Assembly (NCBI GenBank): GCA_910587075.1
Contig: CAJUKE010000006.1
Location: forward strand, 1-64,000
DNA: 64,000 bases
Reading direction: 5' to 3'
Origin: an uncultured Muribaculaceae bacterium
Lineage (GTDB): Bacteria; Bacteroidota; Bacteroidia; Bacteroidales; Muribaculaceae
The notes beneath the pieces were generated by a model. That model had not been told where the DNA came from and ran no database searches. It saw nothing but the letters and a program-made list of their open reading frames with translations. The position numbers and the translations under genes were made by a program. Below are positions 40,181 to 48,214 of this stretch, in pieces. Every line of letters begins with the position of its first letter. The stretch's first letter is position 1.

Positions 40181-41197
40181 TTACAGGGAAACGCGGGCGT
40201 ATGGCGCCTCGGAGTATTGGCAGAACTGCTTGTCGAGATACTTGAAGTAACCCGCGATGGCCACCATGGCGGCGTTGTCGGTTGTGAAAGCCCGCTCGGG
40301 GATGAAGGCTTCGATGCCCCGCGCGGCGCAATAGTCGGCCACGGCCTGACGCACTCCCGAGTTGGCCGAAACACCGCCGCCGATGGCGATAGTGCGCACA
40401 CCCGTACGCTTCACGGCCAAATCGAGTTTCTCCATCAGTATATTAATTATGGTGTGTTGGAGCGATGCCGCGAGGTCGGCCTTGTGCTTTTCGACGAAGT
40501 CGGGGTCGGTCCGCAGGTTGTCGCGCAGCGTGTACAGGAACGATGTTTTGAGCCCGCTGAAACTATAGTCGAGCTCCGGGATGCGCGGTTTGGCGAACTT
40601 GAACGCCGCCGGGTCGCCGATTGCGGCAAGGCGGTCGATATGGGGGCCGCCGGGATACGGGAGCCCCATCACTTTGGCGCATTTGTCGAAAGCCTCACCC
40701 GCCGCGTCGTCGATGGTCTGGCCGAGTATTTCCATATCATTGTAGTTCTTGACCAGCACGATCTGCGAGTTACCCCCCGACACGAGTAGGCATATGAAGG
40801 GGAACTCGGGTACGCGGTCATCCTCGGCCCTCCTGACAAAGTGGCTCAGCACATGGCCGTGGAGGTGGTTCACGTCAATTATGGGTACCCGCAGCCCGAG
40901 CGAAAGCCCCTTGGCGAACGAGGTGCCTACCAGAAGGGAGCCGAGCAGCCCCGGTCCGCGGGTAAACGCGATAGCCGAAAGGTCGCCTTTCGAAATGCCG
41001 GCGCGGCGTATGGCGGCGTCGACTACCGGCACGATATTCTGCTGGTGCGCGCGGGAGGCGAGTTCGGGAACCACCCCGCCATATTCCTCATGGACGCTCT
41101 GCGAGGCGATGACGTTGGACAGGAGTATGCCGTCGCGTATCACGGCGGCCGAGGTATCGTCGCATGACGATTCAATACCTAATATAGTGACGCTCAT
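40181..41197 (-). CDS. tsaD: tRNA N6-threonylcarbamoyladenosine transferase
   Basis: 338 residues from the ATG at 41197. Transfers threonylcarbamoyl to A37 of ANN-decoding tRNAs. LGIESSCDDTSAAVI, the metal-binding HxxxH in DVNHLHGHVLSHF, LLVSGGNSQIVL, GGPHIDRLAA, and IGGGVSANSGVRQ are present. The longer open frame upstream overlaps the promoter at 41228-41257, so I use the internal ATG. Confidence 0.96.
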   Translation of the reverse strand: MSVTILGIESSCDDTSAAVIRDGILLSNVIASQSVHEEYGGVVPELASRAHQQNIVPVVDAAIRRAGISKGDLSAIAFTRGPGLLGSLLVGTSFAKGLSLGLRVPIIDVNHLHGHVLSHFVRRAEDDRVPEFPFICLLVSGGNSQIVLVKNYNDMEILGQTIDDAAGEAFDKCAKVMGLPYPGGPHIDRLAAIGDPAAFKFAKPRIPELDYSFSGLKTSFLYTLRDNLRTDPDFVEKHKADLAASLQHTIINILMEKLDLAVKRTGVRTIAIGGGVSANSGVRQAVADYCAARGIEAFIPERAFTTDNAAMVAIAGYFKYLDKQFCQYSEAPYARVSL

Positions 41198-41227
41198 AAA
41201 TCGGGTGCAATCAATCTTATTGGAGAA

Positions 41228-41257
41228 CAAAGTTAGCAAAATCCCGCGATATGGCAA
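41228..41257 (-). promoter_or_regulatory. Promoter of tsaD
   Basis: Minus strand TTG (41257-41255), 19 bases, TAACTTTG (41235-41228), about 30 bases before the ATG. Confidence 0.65.
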
Positions 41258-41441
41258 TCGGCCCCTTTTCGCGATTTTAAGTTTTTTTGGCTCAAAACCC
41301 GCGCCCGCCGCTGATGGAGGCGATAAACATTATTTCGGTTGGCTTTGTTCTAATATCAGCAAATCGAAATAATTAATCCAAAGCCGCCAAGAGCTGCGAA
41401 TTTTAACACGCTCCGCGGCGAATAACTAACAACAATTGACT

Positions 41442-42737
41442 ATGAACACCGCTCCATTACAAGGAATCAAGGTAATCGACTTCACTGAGGTACAATCGGG
41501 TCCTTCCTGCACGCAGATGCTTGCATGGATGGGCGCCGAGGTTATAAAAATCGAACGCCCCGGCGTCGGCGACGCGACCCGCAAGGAGCTGCAGTTCGAC
41601 CCTGACTGCCCGAGCTACTACTTCCTGCAGCTCAACTCCGATAAGAAATCCCTCGCCCTCGACGCTAAGACCCCCGACGGCAAGGCCATCCTTACCAACC
41701 TGATCAAAACCGCCGACGTTTTTGTCGAGAACCTGCACCCGGGCGCTATGGACAAGCTCGGCTTCAGCTGGGAAGAGGTTCACAAGCTCAACCCCAAATG
41801 CATCTACGCCACAATCAAGGGCTTCCCCCTCTCGTCGAAGTTCAAGGACCTCAAGGCTTACGAGCCTATCGCCCAGGTAACCGCTGCCGCGGCTTCCACA
41901 ACCGGTTGGTGGTCGGGGCCTGATAACGTGCCTACCCAGTCGGGCGCCGCGCTCGGCGACTCCAACACCGGTATGCACTGCCTTATCGGTATTCTTACAG
42001 CGCTCATCCAGCGCGAAAAGACCGGCGAAGGGTGCTTCGTATACCAGTCGATGCACAATGCCTGCCTTAACCTCTGCCGTATCAAGACCCGAGACCAGCT
42101 CACGCTCGACAAGATTGGTTACCTTACCCAGTTCCCCCAGTACCCCGACCAGAAGTTCGGCGACTTCGTTCCCCGAAGCGGCAACACCGAGGGTAGCGGC
42201 GTGCTCGGGTGGACTTACAAGTGCAAAGGCTGGGAGACCGACCCGAACGCTTATGTATACGTCATCCTTCAGCGCGGCGCCAAGGACTTCGAGCTCGCCT
42301 GCAAGGCGCTCGGCTTCGAGGACTGGCTTACCAACCCCGACTTCAACACCGCCGATGCCCGCGACCGCCACAAGGCAGAAATCATCAAGCGTATCGAGGC
42401 GTTCACCATCGACAAGGATAAGTTCGAGGTAACCGAGATGCTCTCGAAGGCCGGTGTCCCCGTTGGCCCGGTTCTGAACACGAAGGAAATCATGACCGAC
42501 GAAACCCTGTACGACGGCAACACTCTCGTGAAAATCAACCAGGGCGGCAAGGTCGGCGAGTTCGTCACCGTCGGTGTCCCCTTCACGCTCTCGAACTACC
42601 AGCCTACCTACGGCCCGTGCCCTACCCTCGGCGGCAATACCGAGGAGGTGCTCAAGGCCTACGGATACACCGACCAGCAGATCGCCGAGTTCGCCAAGAA
42701 CGGCACTACCGCTCCGATGCCCAAGCCCCAGGCTTAA
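41442..42737 (+). CDS. frc: Formyl-CoA:oxalate CoA-transferase
   Basis: 431 residues from the ATG at 41442 (a TTG two codons upstream is also open). Class III CoA-transferase that moves CoA from formyl-CoA to oxalate. LQGIKVIDFTEVQSGPSCTQ, the catalytic Asp173 in LGDSNTGMH, and LNTKEIMTDETLY fit the family, and the length matches Frc. The next genes, oxc and an AEC transporter, follow the order of the E. coli yfdW-yfdU-yfdV genes, which supports oxalate as the substrate. High use of C-ending codons suggests strong expression. Confidence 0.94.
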   Translation: MNTAPLQGIKVIDFTEVQSGPSCTQMLAWMGAEVIKIERPGVGDATRKELQFDPDCPSYYFLQLNSDKKSLALDAKTPDGKAILTNLIKTADVFVENLHPGAMDKLGFSWEEVHKLNPKCIYATIKGFPLSSKFKDLKAYEPIAQVTAAAASTTGWWSGPDNVPTQSGAALGDSNTGMHCLIGILTALIQREKTGEGCFVYQSMHNACLNLCRIKTRDQLTLDKIGYLTQFPQYPDQKFGDFVPRSGNTEGSGVLGWTYKCKGWETDPNAYVYVILQRGAKDFELACKALGFEDWLTNPDFNTADARDRHKAEIIKRIEAFTIDKDKFEVTEMLSKAGVPVGPVLNTKEIMTDETLYDGNTLVKINQGGKVGEFVTVGVPFTLSNYQPTYGPCPTLGGNTEEVLKAYGYTDQQIAEFAKNGTTAPMPKPQA

Positions 42738-42790
42738 CTTCGAAAGCGCATAAGAGACTTATAACAGATAACGATATGTAACGAAACCAT

Positions 42791-42879
42791 AGTTTTTAGT
42801 TGTTAGGGGTTTTTAGCTGCCGGACGCGTAAGCGTCGCTTATACGGCGCTGACAACATCCGGCAACTAAAAACTTTTTT
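42791..42879 (+). promoter_or_regulatory. Competing hairpins with T-run between frc and oxc
   Basis: One 3' arm can pair with either of two 5' arms. CAACTAAAAACT (42863-42874) is the exact complement of AGTTTTTAGTTG (42791-42802). TCCGGCA-A-CTAAAAA (42858-42872) also pairs with TTTTTAG-C-TGCCGGA (42810-42824). The structure is followed by CTTTTTTA (42873-42880), 12 bases before the oxc ATG. This is either the frc terminator or an attenuator that adjusts read-through into oxc. Confidence 0.55.
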
Positions 42880-42891
42880 AATACAGCAATT

Positions 42892-44643
42892 ATGGATAAC
42901 AACACAAAAACGCCGACTGCCGGATGCGCCTGCAAACCTACCGAACCCAAGTTTCCCGAGCAGGTTACAGGTATGTACATTCTGGCGCAGGCTTTGAAGA
43001 AAGTTGGTATCGACACCATCTACGGACTCGTCGGAATCCCCGTGACCGAGGCCGCGTATATCGCCCAGGGGCAGGGAATCCGTTTCGTCGGTTTCCGCCA
43101 CGAGCAGCAGGCTGGTATGGCCGCCGCGACCCACGGCTATCTTACCGGCAAACCCGGAGTGCTGATGACCGTGTCGTCGCTCGGATTTATGAACGGACTA
43201 ACCGCCACTGCCAACGCCACAGTGAACTGCTACCCGATGATTCAGATTTCCGGATCGTCGGAGCGCGAGCCCATCGACCTCAACCAGGGCAACTACGAGG
43301 CGCTAGACCAGTATAGCGTCGCCAAGACAGTGGCCAAGGCGGCCTACCGCGTGAACCGCGCCGAGGATATCCCTATCGCTGTGGTCCGCGCTTACCGCAC
43401 GGCTATTTCAGGTCGTCCTGGCGGTGTTTACCTCGATATCACAGCCCCGTGCCTCGGCCAGGTTGTCGATCACGATGTGGCTGAAAAGCTTCTCTTCGCC
43501 CCCGTGGATCCCGAACCCGCAATGATACCCTCGCCCGAATCGGTCGACAGGGCTATGAAACTTTTGGCCACCGCCAAGAAGCCGGCCTTCCTGCTCGGCA
43601 AGGGTGCCGCATTCGCGCAGGTAGAGGATCTGGTGAAGCAGTTGGTCGAAAAGACCGGCATCCCTTATTACCCGATGTCGATGGCCAAGGGCCTTCTGCC
43701 CGACAACCATCCTCTGAGCGCCCTCTCGTGCCGCTCTACCATTATGGAGGAGGCCGACGTGGTTGTCCTCGTCGGTGCCCGTCTGAACTGGCTGCTCAGC
43801 CGAGGCCATGGCAAGTGGAGCCCCGACACTAAGTTCGTGCAGCTCGACATCGACCCCGTGGAGATGGACTGCAACCGCCCGATCGCGGCCCCCGTTGTGG
43901 GTGACCTCCGCAGCTCGCTCGAAGCGATGCTCGCCAAGCTCCCCGACTACAAGATGCAGATGGACTCCGCCTGGGTTCCCGGCCTGCAGGCGCAGACAAA
44001 GGAGAAGAACGCCAAGTTCGCCGAGCGTCTCGCCGCGAAGACCGTGCCCATGACCCACTGGAGCGCGCTCAGCGCCGCCAAGCCCATCATCGAGGCCAAC
44101 CCCGACGTTATCCTCGTAAACGAAGGCGCCAACACGCTTGACGACACCCGCGACTCGATCGATATGTCGCTTCCGCGTCATCGCGTCGACTGCGCTACCT
44201 GGGCCATCATGGGCATGGGTATGGGATCGGCTGTCGGTGCCGCGGTCGCTACGGGCAAGAGCGTTGTCGCCATCGAGGGCGACTCGGCCTTCGGATTCTC
44301 CGGTATGGACTTCTCGACCATCTGCCGCTACAAGCTCCCTGTGACGGTGTGCATCTTCAACAACGGCGGTATCTACAACGGCATAGGCAAGCCGCTTGAC
44401 AACACTACCGATCCGGCCCCTACCACGCTCGACGTCAACGCCCGCTACGACAAGCTGGCCGAAGCGTTCGGTGCCAAGGCATATTATGTGACCACTCCCG
44501 ACGAGTTCTCCCAGGCGCTGAAAGAGGCCATCGCGTCGAAGGCTCCGGCACTGATCGACGTTCAGCTCGCCGCCGATTCCGGCAAGGAGAGCGGCCACAT
44601 CGGCTTCCTCAATCCCGCCAGCCTGATTCCCGTGACGGTCTGA
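42892..44643 (+). CDS. oxc: Oxalyl-CoA decarboxylase
   Basis: 583 residues. Thiamine-diphosphate enzyme converting oxalyl-CoA to formyl-CoA and CO2. N-terminal Pyr domain with the catalytic Glu71 (GFRHEQQAGMAAATHGY), a middle TPP-fold domain (KPAFLLGKGAAFAQ), and the PP domain with GDSAFGFSGMDFSTICRYKL and FNNGGIYNGIG (about 462-505). Family length and the specific NNGGIYNG context match Oxc and not acetolactate synthase. Works with Frc in a CoA-recycling cycle; formate leaves the cell. Confidence 0.95.
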   Translation: MDNNTKTPTAGCACKPTEPKFPEQVTGMYILAQALKKVGIDTIYGLVGIPVTEAAYIAQGQGIRFVGFRHEQQAGMAAATHGYLTGKPGVLMTVSSLGFMNGLTATANATVNCYPMIQISGSSEREPIDLNQGNYEALDQYSVAKTVAKAAYRVNRAEDIPIAVVRAYRTAISGRPGGVYLDITAPCLGQVVDHDVAEKLLFAPVDPEPAMIPSPESVDRAMKLLATAKKPAFLLGKGAAFAQVEDLVKQLVEKTGIPYYPMSMAKGLLPDNHPLSALSCRSTIMEEADVVVLVGARLNWLLSRGHGKWSPDTKFVQLDIDPVEMDCNRPIAAPVVGDLRSSLEAMLAKLPDYKMQMDSAWVPGLQAQTKEKNAKFAERLAAKTVPMTHWSALSAAKPIIEANPDVILVNEGANTLDDTRDSIDMSLPRHRVDCATWAIMGMGMGSAVGAAVATGKSVVAIEGDSAFGFSGMDFSTICRYKLPVTVCIFNNGGIYNGIGKPLDNTTDPAPTTLDVNARYDKLAEAFGAKAYYVTTPDEFSQALKEAIASKAPALIDVQLAADSGKESGHIGFLNPASLIPVTV

Positions 44644-44673
44644 TCATTTGATTTCAACTATTTTATTCACCCT

Positions 44674-44705
44674 CGGGAGCGGGCGGGGCAGTTCGCCCGC
44701 TCCCG
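44674..44705 (+). terminator. Hairpin between oxc and the transporter gene
   Basis: CGGGAGCGGGCG (44674-44685) / CGCCCGCTCCCG (44694-44705), a perfect 12-base stem, followed by TATAATTCC with no clear T-run. It may dampen transcription into the transporter gene or protect oxc mRNA. Confidence 0.5.
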
Positions 44706-44722
44706 TATAATTCCCCTACGTT

Positions 44723-45709
44723 ATGAATAACATATCGCACATCCTCATCTACGCGATAGTTCCTATCATCGTGGTTATGCTCGCCGGCTACATTTCCGGC
44801 AAAAAGGGGATATTCAACGGCGATAACGCCAAGTCGTTCAACAAGGTTGTGCTCGACTACGCATTGCCCGCCGCTCTGTTTGTCTCAATCGTCGACGCCG
44901 ACCGCGCGATGCTGATCAAGGACATTAAGCTGTCGTTGATCTCGCTGGTGGTGATCATGGTCTGCTTCATGCTGGTGTATTACATTTACACCTATTGCTT
45001 CAAGAAGAACACGGCTGCCGACGGCGCCATCATGGCGTTGGTCTGCGGCTCGCCGACCATCGGCTTCCTCGGATTCGCCGTGCTTGAACCTATCTTCGGC
45101 ACCACTCCGTATGTTGCCCTCGTGGTGGCTATCGTGGGCATCGTCGTAAACGCTGTAGGTATCCCGGTGGGCCTGTCACTCCTTAACTCGGCCAACGAAA
45201 AACTCAAACCTCTCCCCGCCGGGGAAAAGAAGCCGAGTGCTTGGAAGCCTGTGATTCACGCTCTTGAACAGCCTGTGGCCTGGGCCCCTATCCTTGCCGT
45301 GATCTGGGTTGTCTGCGGGATACCCTGGCCGAAGTGGGCAAGCCCTTCGTTCGACCTTATCAAGGGTGCCAACGCATCAATGGCGGTATTCGCCGCCGGT
45401 ATCACCCTTTCAGCTGTGAAAGTCAAAATTGACTGGCAGGGTATCCTCGGCTGCATACTCAAACTCGTGATGATGCCAGCGTTGCTTCTCATTGCCGGAC
45501 TCATCTTCAAGATGGACCCGATGAACCTGAAGATGCTGGTTGTGGCCGGCGCTCTTCCCCCCGCTTTCTCCGGCATTATCATCGCCAGCCAGTACGACAC
45601 CTATGTGGCCGAGTCGACTTCGTCGCTCGCACTGAACGTGGTGCTCTTCGTAGCCTTCTGCCCGCTGTGGATATGGATCACCGACATATGCTGCGCCCAT
45701 TTCCTTTAA
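44723..45709 (+). CDS. AEC-family transporter, probably oxalate/formate related
   Basis: 328 residues. About ten membrane helices in the auxin-efflux-carrier (AEC) pattern: AIVPIIVVMLAGYISGKKGI, LDYALPAALFVSIV, ALVCGSPTIGFLGFAVLEPI, SMAVFAAGITLSAVKV, LVVAGALPPAFSGIIIASQY. E. coli YfdV, next to frc and oxc homologues, is in the same family. A dicarboxylate carrier for oxalate uptake or formate exchange is the likely role; direction and substrate are inferred from context. Confidence 0.85.
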   Translation: MNNISHILIYAIVPIIVVMLAGYISGKKGIFNGDNAKSFNKVVLDYALPAALFVSIVDADRAMLIKDIKLSLISLVVIMVCFMLVYYIYTYCFKKNTAADGAIMALVCGSPTIGFLGFAVLEPIFGTTPYVALVVAIVGIVVNAVGIPVGLSLLNSANEKLKPLPAGEKKPSAWKPVIHALEQPVAWAPILAVIWVVCGIPWPKWASPSFDLIKGANASMAVFAAGITLSAVKVKIDWQGILGCILKLVMMPALLLIAGLIFKMDPMNLKMLVVAGALPPAFSGIIIASQYDTYVAESTSSLALNVVLFVAFCPLWIWITDICCAHFL

Positions 45710-45839
45710 ACGGCGCGCGGTAAACGGTTCATCACACGATTTGACGTTTTTTCCGAAAGAACAGCAAACCGTTGGCGCGTTTCGGGTGTTTTACATTCGA
45801 GAATAAAACAGAAGAACAACAACCAAACAACTAAACGTT

Positions 45840-46166
45840 ATGAACACTAACCAGAACATAGCCCAGGCCGCGGCAGCTGTATCGAAGGATGCCGCGCAGG
45901 TGAGCGCGACCGCGGCCCGCGTCGCCGCCGAAGAGGAGGCCAAGGACATCAAAGCGCAGGCCGCCGACAAAATCAGCGACATCAAGGATGCCGCGGCTGA
46001 CAAGATCGCGGATCTCAAGGAAGCCGCCGCCGACAAAATCGCCGACCTCAAGGAGGCTGCGACCGCCAAAGGTGGCGTGCTTGACAACGTGAAGGAATTT
46101 GCCGCCAACGCGCTCGACAAGGGTGCCGACGTGGCTAAGAATCTCGCCGACAAGCTCCACTCCTGA
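45840..46166 (+). CDS. LEA-like protein with 11-residue repeats
   Basis: 108 residues, no Cys, Trp, Tyr, Pro or His before the C-terminal HS. Alanine- and charge-rich throughout. Three near-perfect 11-residue repeats lie at 41-73: AADKISDIKDA, AADKIADLKEA, AADKIADLKEA. This pattern gives amphipathic helices as in group 3 LEA proteins and apolipoprotein-like coiled coils. Possible roles: desiccation, osmotic or membrane-stress protection. A TACATTCG box (45792-45799) with TTG 17 bases upstream is a plausible promoter; a terminator follows. Confidence 0.75.
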   Translation: MNTNQNIAQAAAAVSKDAAQVSATAARVAAEEEAKDIKAQAADKISDIKDAAADKIADLKEAAADKIADLKEAATAKGGVLDNVKEFAANALDKGADVAKNLADKLHS

Positions 46167-46194
46167 ACCGAAGCAGAATATTGACATAACCCAT

Positions 46195-46224
46195 CCCCCG
46201 CCCTCCCATTTCGGAAAGCGGGGG
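46195..46224 (+). terminator. Terminator of the LEA-like gene
   Basis: CCCCCGC (46195-46201) / GCGGGGG (46218-46224), followed by TTGGTTTTGATTTT. Confidence 0.6.
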
Positions 46225-46235
46225 TTGGTTTTGAT

Positions 46236-46266
46236 TTTGACGAATGAATGGAATTTGTTAATTTTG
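46236..46266 (+). promoter_or_regulatory. Consensus promoter before the Yip1-like gene
   Basis: TTTG (46236-46239), 19 bases, TAATTTTG (46259-46266). Predicted start near 46271. It overlaps the first in-frame ATG (46248) of the next reading frame, so that ATG cannot be on this transcript. Confidence 0.7.
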
Positions 46267-46346
46267 CATTCCGTTTGAGCCGGACGCGCCGGCCACAGTC
46301 TTCCATCCCGCATTACTGCCGGGAGTTCATCCGTAAATTACTAAAG

Positions 46347-46901
46347 TTGCTCAGATTCTTGCGACAGATACTTCAACTGGTGCTCCGCCCCGCTAACGGC
46401 TGGGAGGATATCGCCGCCGACCTCGGAGCCGAGCCCGGGGAGGCCGAACGTGTCTATCGGGCGGACTTCCTGCCGTTGATTTCGATCTGCTCCGCGTCGT
46501 CGCTTGTGAGGATTCTTTACGGAGCGGATTTCCTGGGCGCGTTCTCGCAGGGGCTGGTGATGTTCGTGGCGCTGTTCCTGAGCTATTATATTGCGTGCTG
46601 GGTACTCGCCTCGTGGATGCCTGGTATCGCCGGGCGCGGCTCCGATGATTCAAGGCGTTACCAGCTAATGGTGATGTACACCCTGGCCATTATCGCGCTC
46701 GTGGGACTGCTGGTCAACGTGGTTAAAGTGCGTATGGCCATACTCTCGTTCCTTCCCCTGTACACGGTTTTCGTGCTTTGGAAAGGGTGCCGGTTCGCGG
46801 GAGTTCCCCAGCCGAAGGAAGGGTTGTTCATGCTCTTGTCGACAGCCTGCATACTCGGCAGTTTCTACGGGCTCTCGTTCGTATTCAATAGTCTAATCTA
46901 A
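46347..46901 (+). CDS. Yip1-like integral membrane protein
   Basis: 184 residues if started at the TTG at 46347; the frame is open back to an ATG at 46248 (217 residues), but the promoter at 46236-46266 sits on that ATG. From the TTG the protein begins LLRFLRQILQLVLRPANGWE, which matches the usual start of Bacteroidota Yip1-domain proteins. Five hydrophobic segments follow (for example ISICSASSLVRILYGADFL, GLVMFVALFLSYYIACWVLA). Function unknown. smpB begins 16 bases later. Confidence 0.7.
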   Translation: MLRFLRQILQLVLRPANGWEDIAADLGAEPGEAERVYRADFLPLISICSASSLVRILYGADFLGAFSQGLVMFVALFLSYYIACWVLASWMPGIAGRGSDDSRRYQLMVMYTLAIIALVGLLVNVVKVRMAILSFLPLYTVFVLWKGCRFAGVPQPKEGLFMLLSTACILGSFYGLSFVFNSLI

Positions 46902-46917
46902 AGCCCCGTCACACCCT

Positions 46918-47388
46918 ATGGCAGCTAAAATGAAATTCAAGGAGGTAAATATAAAGAATCGGAGGGCGACTTTCGACTACGCCATATCCGACACCTTCAC
47001 AGCCGGACTGGTGCTGACCGGGACGGAAATCAAGTCGATCCGCCAGGGCAAGGCTTCGCTTGCCGACACTTTCTGCTACGTCAACAACGGGGAGGTGTGG
47101 GTCAAGAACATGTATATCGCCGAATACTTCTACGGCACTTACAACAACCATACCGAGCGCCGCGACCGCAAGCTTCTGCTAAACCGCAAGGAGATCCGCG
47201 AGTTGGAGAAGAACGGCAAAGAAGCCGGATTCACCATCGTGCCCCTGCGCCTTTTCATCAGCGACCGCGGCTACGCCAAGCTCGTCATCGGCATCGCGAG
47301 GGGTAAGAAGGAGTACGACAAGCGCCAGAGCATTCGCGAGCGCGACGACAAACGCGCCCTCGCCCGTGTAATGATGAAGGCGCGCTGA
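46918..47388 (+). CDS. smpB: SsrA (tmRNA)-binding protein
   Basis: 156 residues. Brings tmRNA to stalled ribosomes. NIKNRRATFDYAISDTFTAG, LTGTEIKSIRQGKASLADTF, YNNHTERRDRKLLLNRKEI, and a basic C-terminal tail (GKKEYDKRQSIRERDDKRAL) are standard. It follows the Yip1-like gene closely and its stop lies inside its own terminator hairpin. The tmRNA gene is not in this window. Confidence 0.96.
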   Translation: MAAKMKFKEVNIKNRRATFDYAISDTFTAGLVLTGTEIKSIRQGKASLADTFCYVNNGEVWVKNMYIAEYFYGTYNNHTERRDRKLLLNRKEIRELEKNGKEAGFTIVPLRLFISDRGYAKLVIGIARGKKEYDKRQSIRERDDKRALARVMMKAR

Positions 47389-47400
47389 GGGGCGCGCCTT
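47377..47400. terminator. Terminator overlapping the smpB stop codon
   Basis: AAGGCGCGC (47377-47385) / GCGCGCCTT (47392-47400) with the TGA stop (47386-47388) in the loop. It is followed by GTTC. It lies between two convergent genes and can act in both directions. Confidence 0.55.
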
Positions 47401-47402
47401 GT

Positions 47403-48206
47403 TCAGGAAAATTTCTTGCGGTTGAAGATGAAGTTGCGTCCGAGATATTTCTCGCGGACCACCGGATTGTCGGCCAACTCTTCCGAGGTCCCCTGGAAAA
47501 GGATTTTGCCGTCGAAGAGAAGATAGGCGCGGTCGGTGATTCGCAGCGTTTCCTGGGCGTTGTGGTCGGTGATGAGGATGCCGATATTTTTGCTTTTTAG
47601 TTTGTAAACCACCTCCTGGATGTCCTCGACAGCGATAGGGTCGACCCCGGCGAACGGCTCGTCGAGCATGATGAACTTGGGGTTGATGGCCAGGCAGCGT
47701 GCGATTTCCGTACGGCGGCGCTCGCCGCCCGACAGCTGGTCGCCGAGATTCTTGCGCACTTTCTGCAGGCGGAATTCGGCTATAAGGCCTTCAAGTTTGT
47801 CGCGCTGCTCCTCCGGGCTCATCGGAGTCATTTCGAGAATGGAGCGGATATTGTTCTCGACCGACATCTTGCGGAACACCGACGCTTCCTGGGCCAGGTA
47901 ACCGATGCCGTGCTGCGCGCGCCGGTACACCGGGAACTTCGTGATGTTGGTATCATTTAGGAAGATGCTCCCCTCGTTGGGTGTTATCAGCCCGGTGGTC
48001 ATATAGAAGGTGGTGGTCTTCCCGGCTCCGTTCGGGCCGAGCAGACCGACGATTTCCCCCTGCGTGACATCAATCGACACATGGTTGACCACAGTGCGCC
48101 GCCCGTACTTTTTCACGAGGTTCTCCGTGCGGAGCACCATTTTGTCGGGCGTGCCGACCGGCGCGCCTTCCCTGGCATCAATCTTATCCTGGTGTTCTTC
48201 CATCAT
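47403..48206 (-). CDS. lptB: LPS export ABC transporter ATP-binding protein
   Basis: 267 residues. ATPase of the LptB2FG complex. Walker A GPNGAGKTT, Q-loop YLAQEASVFRKMSVENNIRS, signature LSGGERRRTEIARCL, Walker B FIMLDEPFAGVDP, switch His in ITDHNAQETLRITDRAYLL. An extra N-terminal stretch of about 25 residues precedes the usual start. Gap of 8 bases from udk. A matching permease is at 10921. Confidence 0.94.
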   Translation of the reverse strand: MMEEHQDKIDAREGAPVGTPDKMVLRTENLVKKYGRRTVVNHVSIDVTQGEIVGLLGPNGAGKTTTFYMTTGLITPNEGSIFLNDTNITKFPVYRRAQHGIGYLAQEASVFRKMSVENNIRSILEMTPMSPEEQRDKLEGLIAEFRLQKVRKNLGDQLSGGERRRTEIARCLAINPKFIMLDEPFAGVDPIAVEDIQEVVYKLKSKNIGILITDHNAQETLRITDRAYLLFDGKILFQGTSEELADNPVVREKYLGRNFIFNRKKFS

Positions 48207-48214
48207 ATATCCGG

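Noticed and set aside
43408..44598. Antisense frame over oxc
   Set aside because: Oxc is complete and well conserved on the plus strand; the reverse frame shows no motif.
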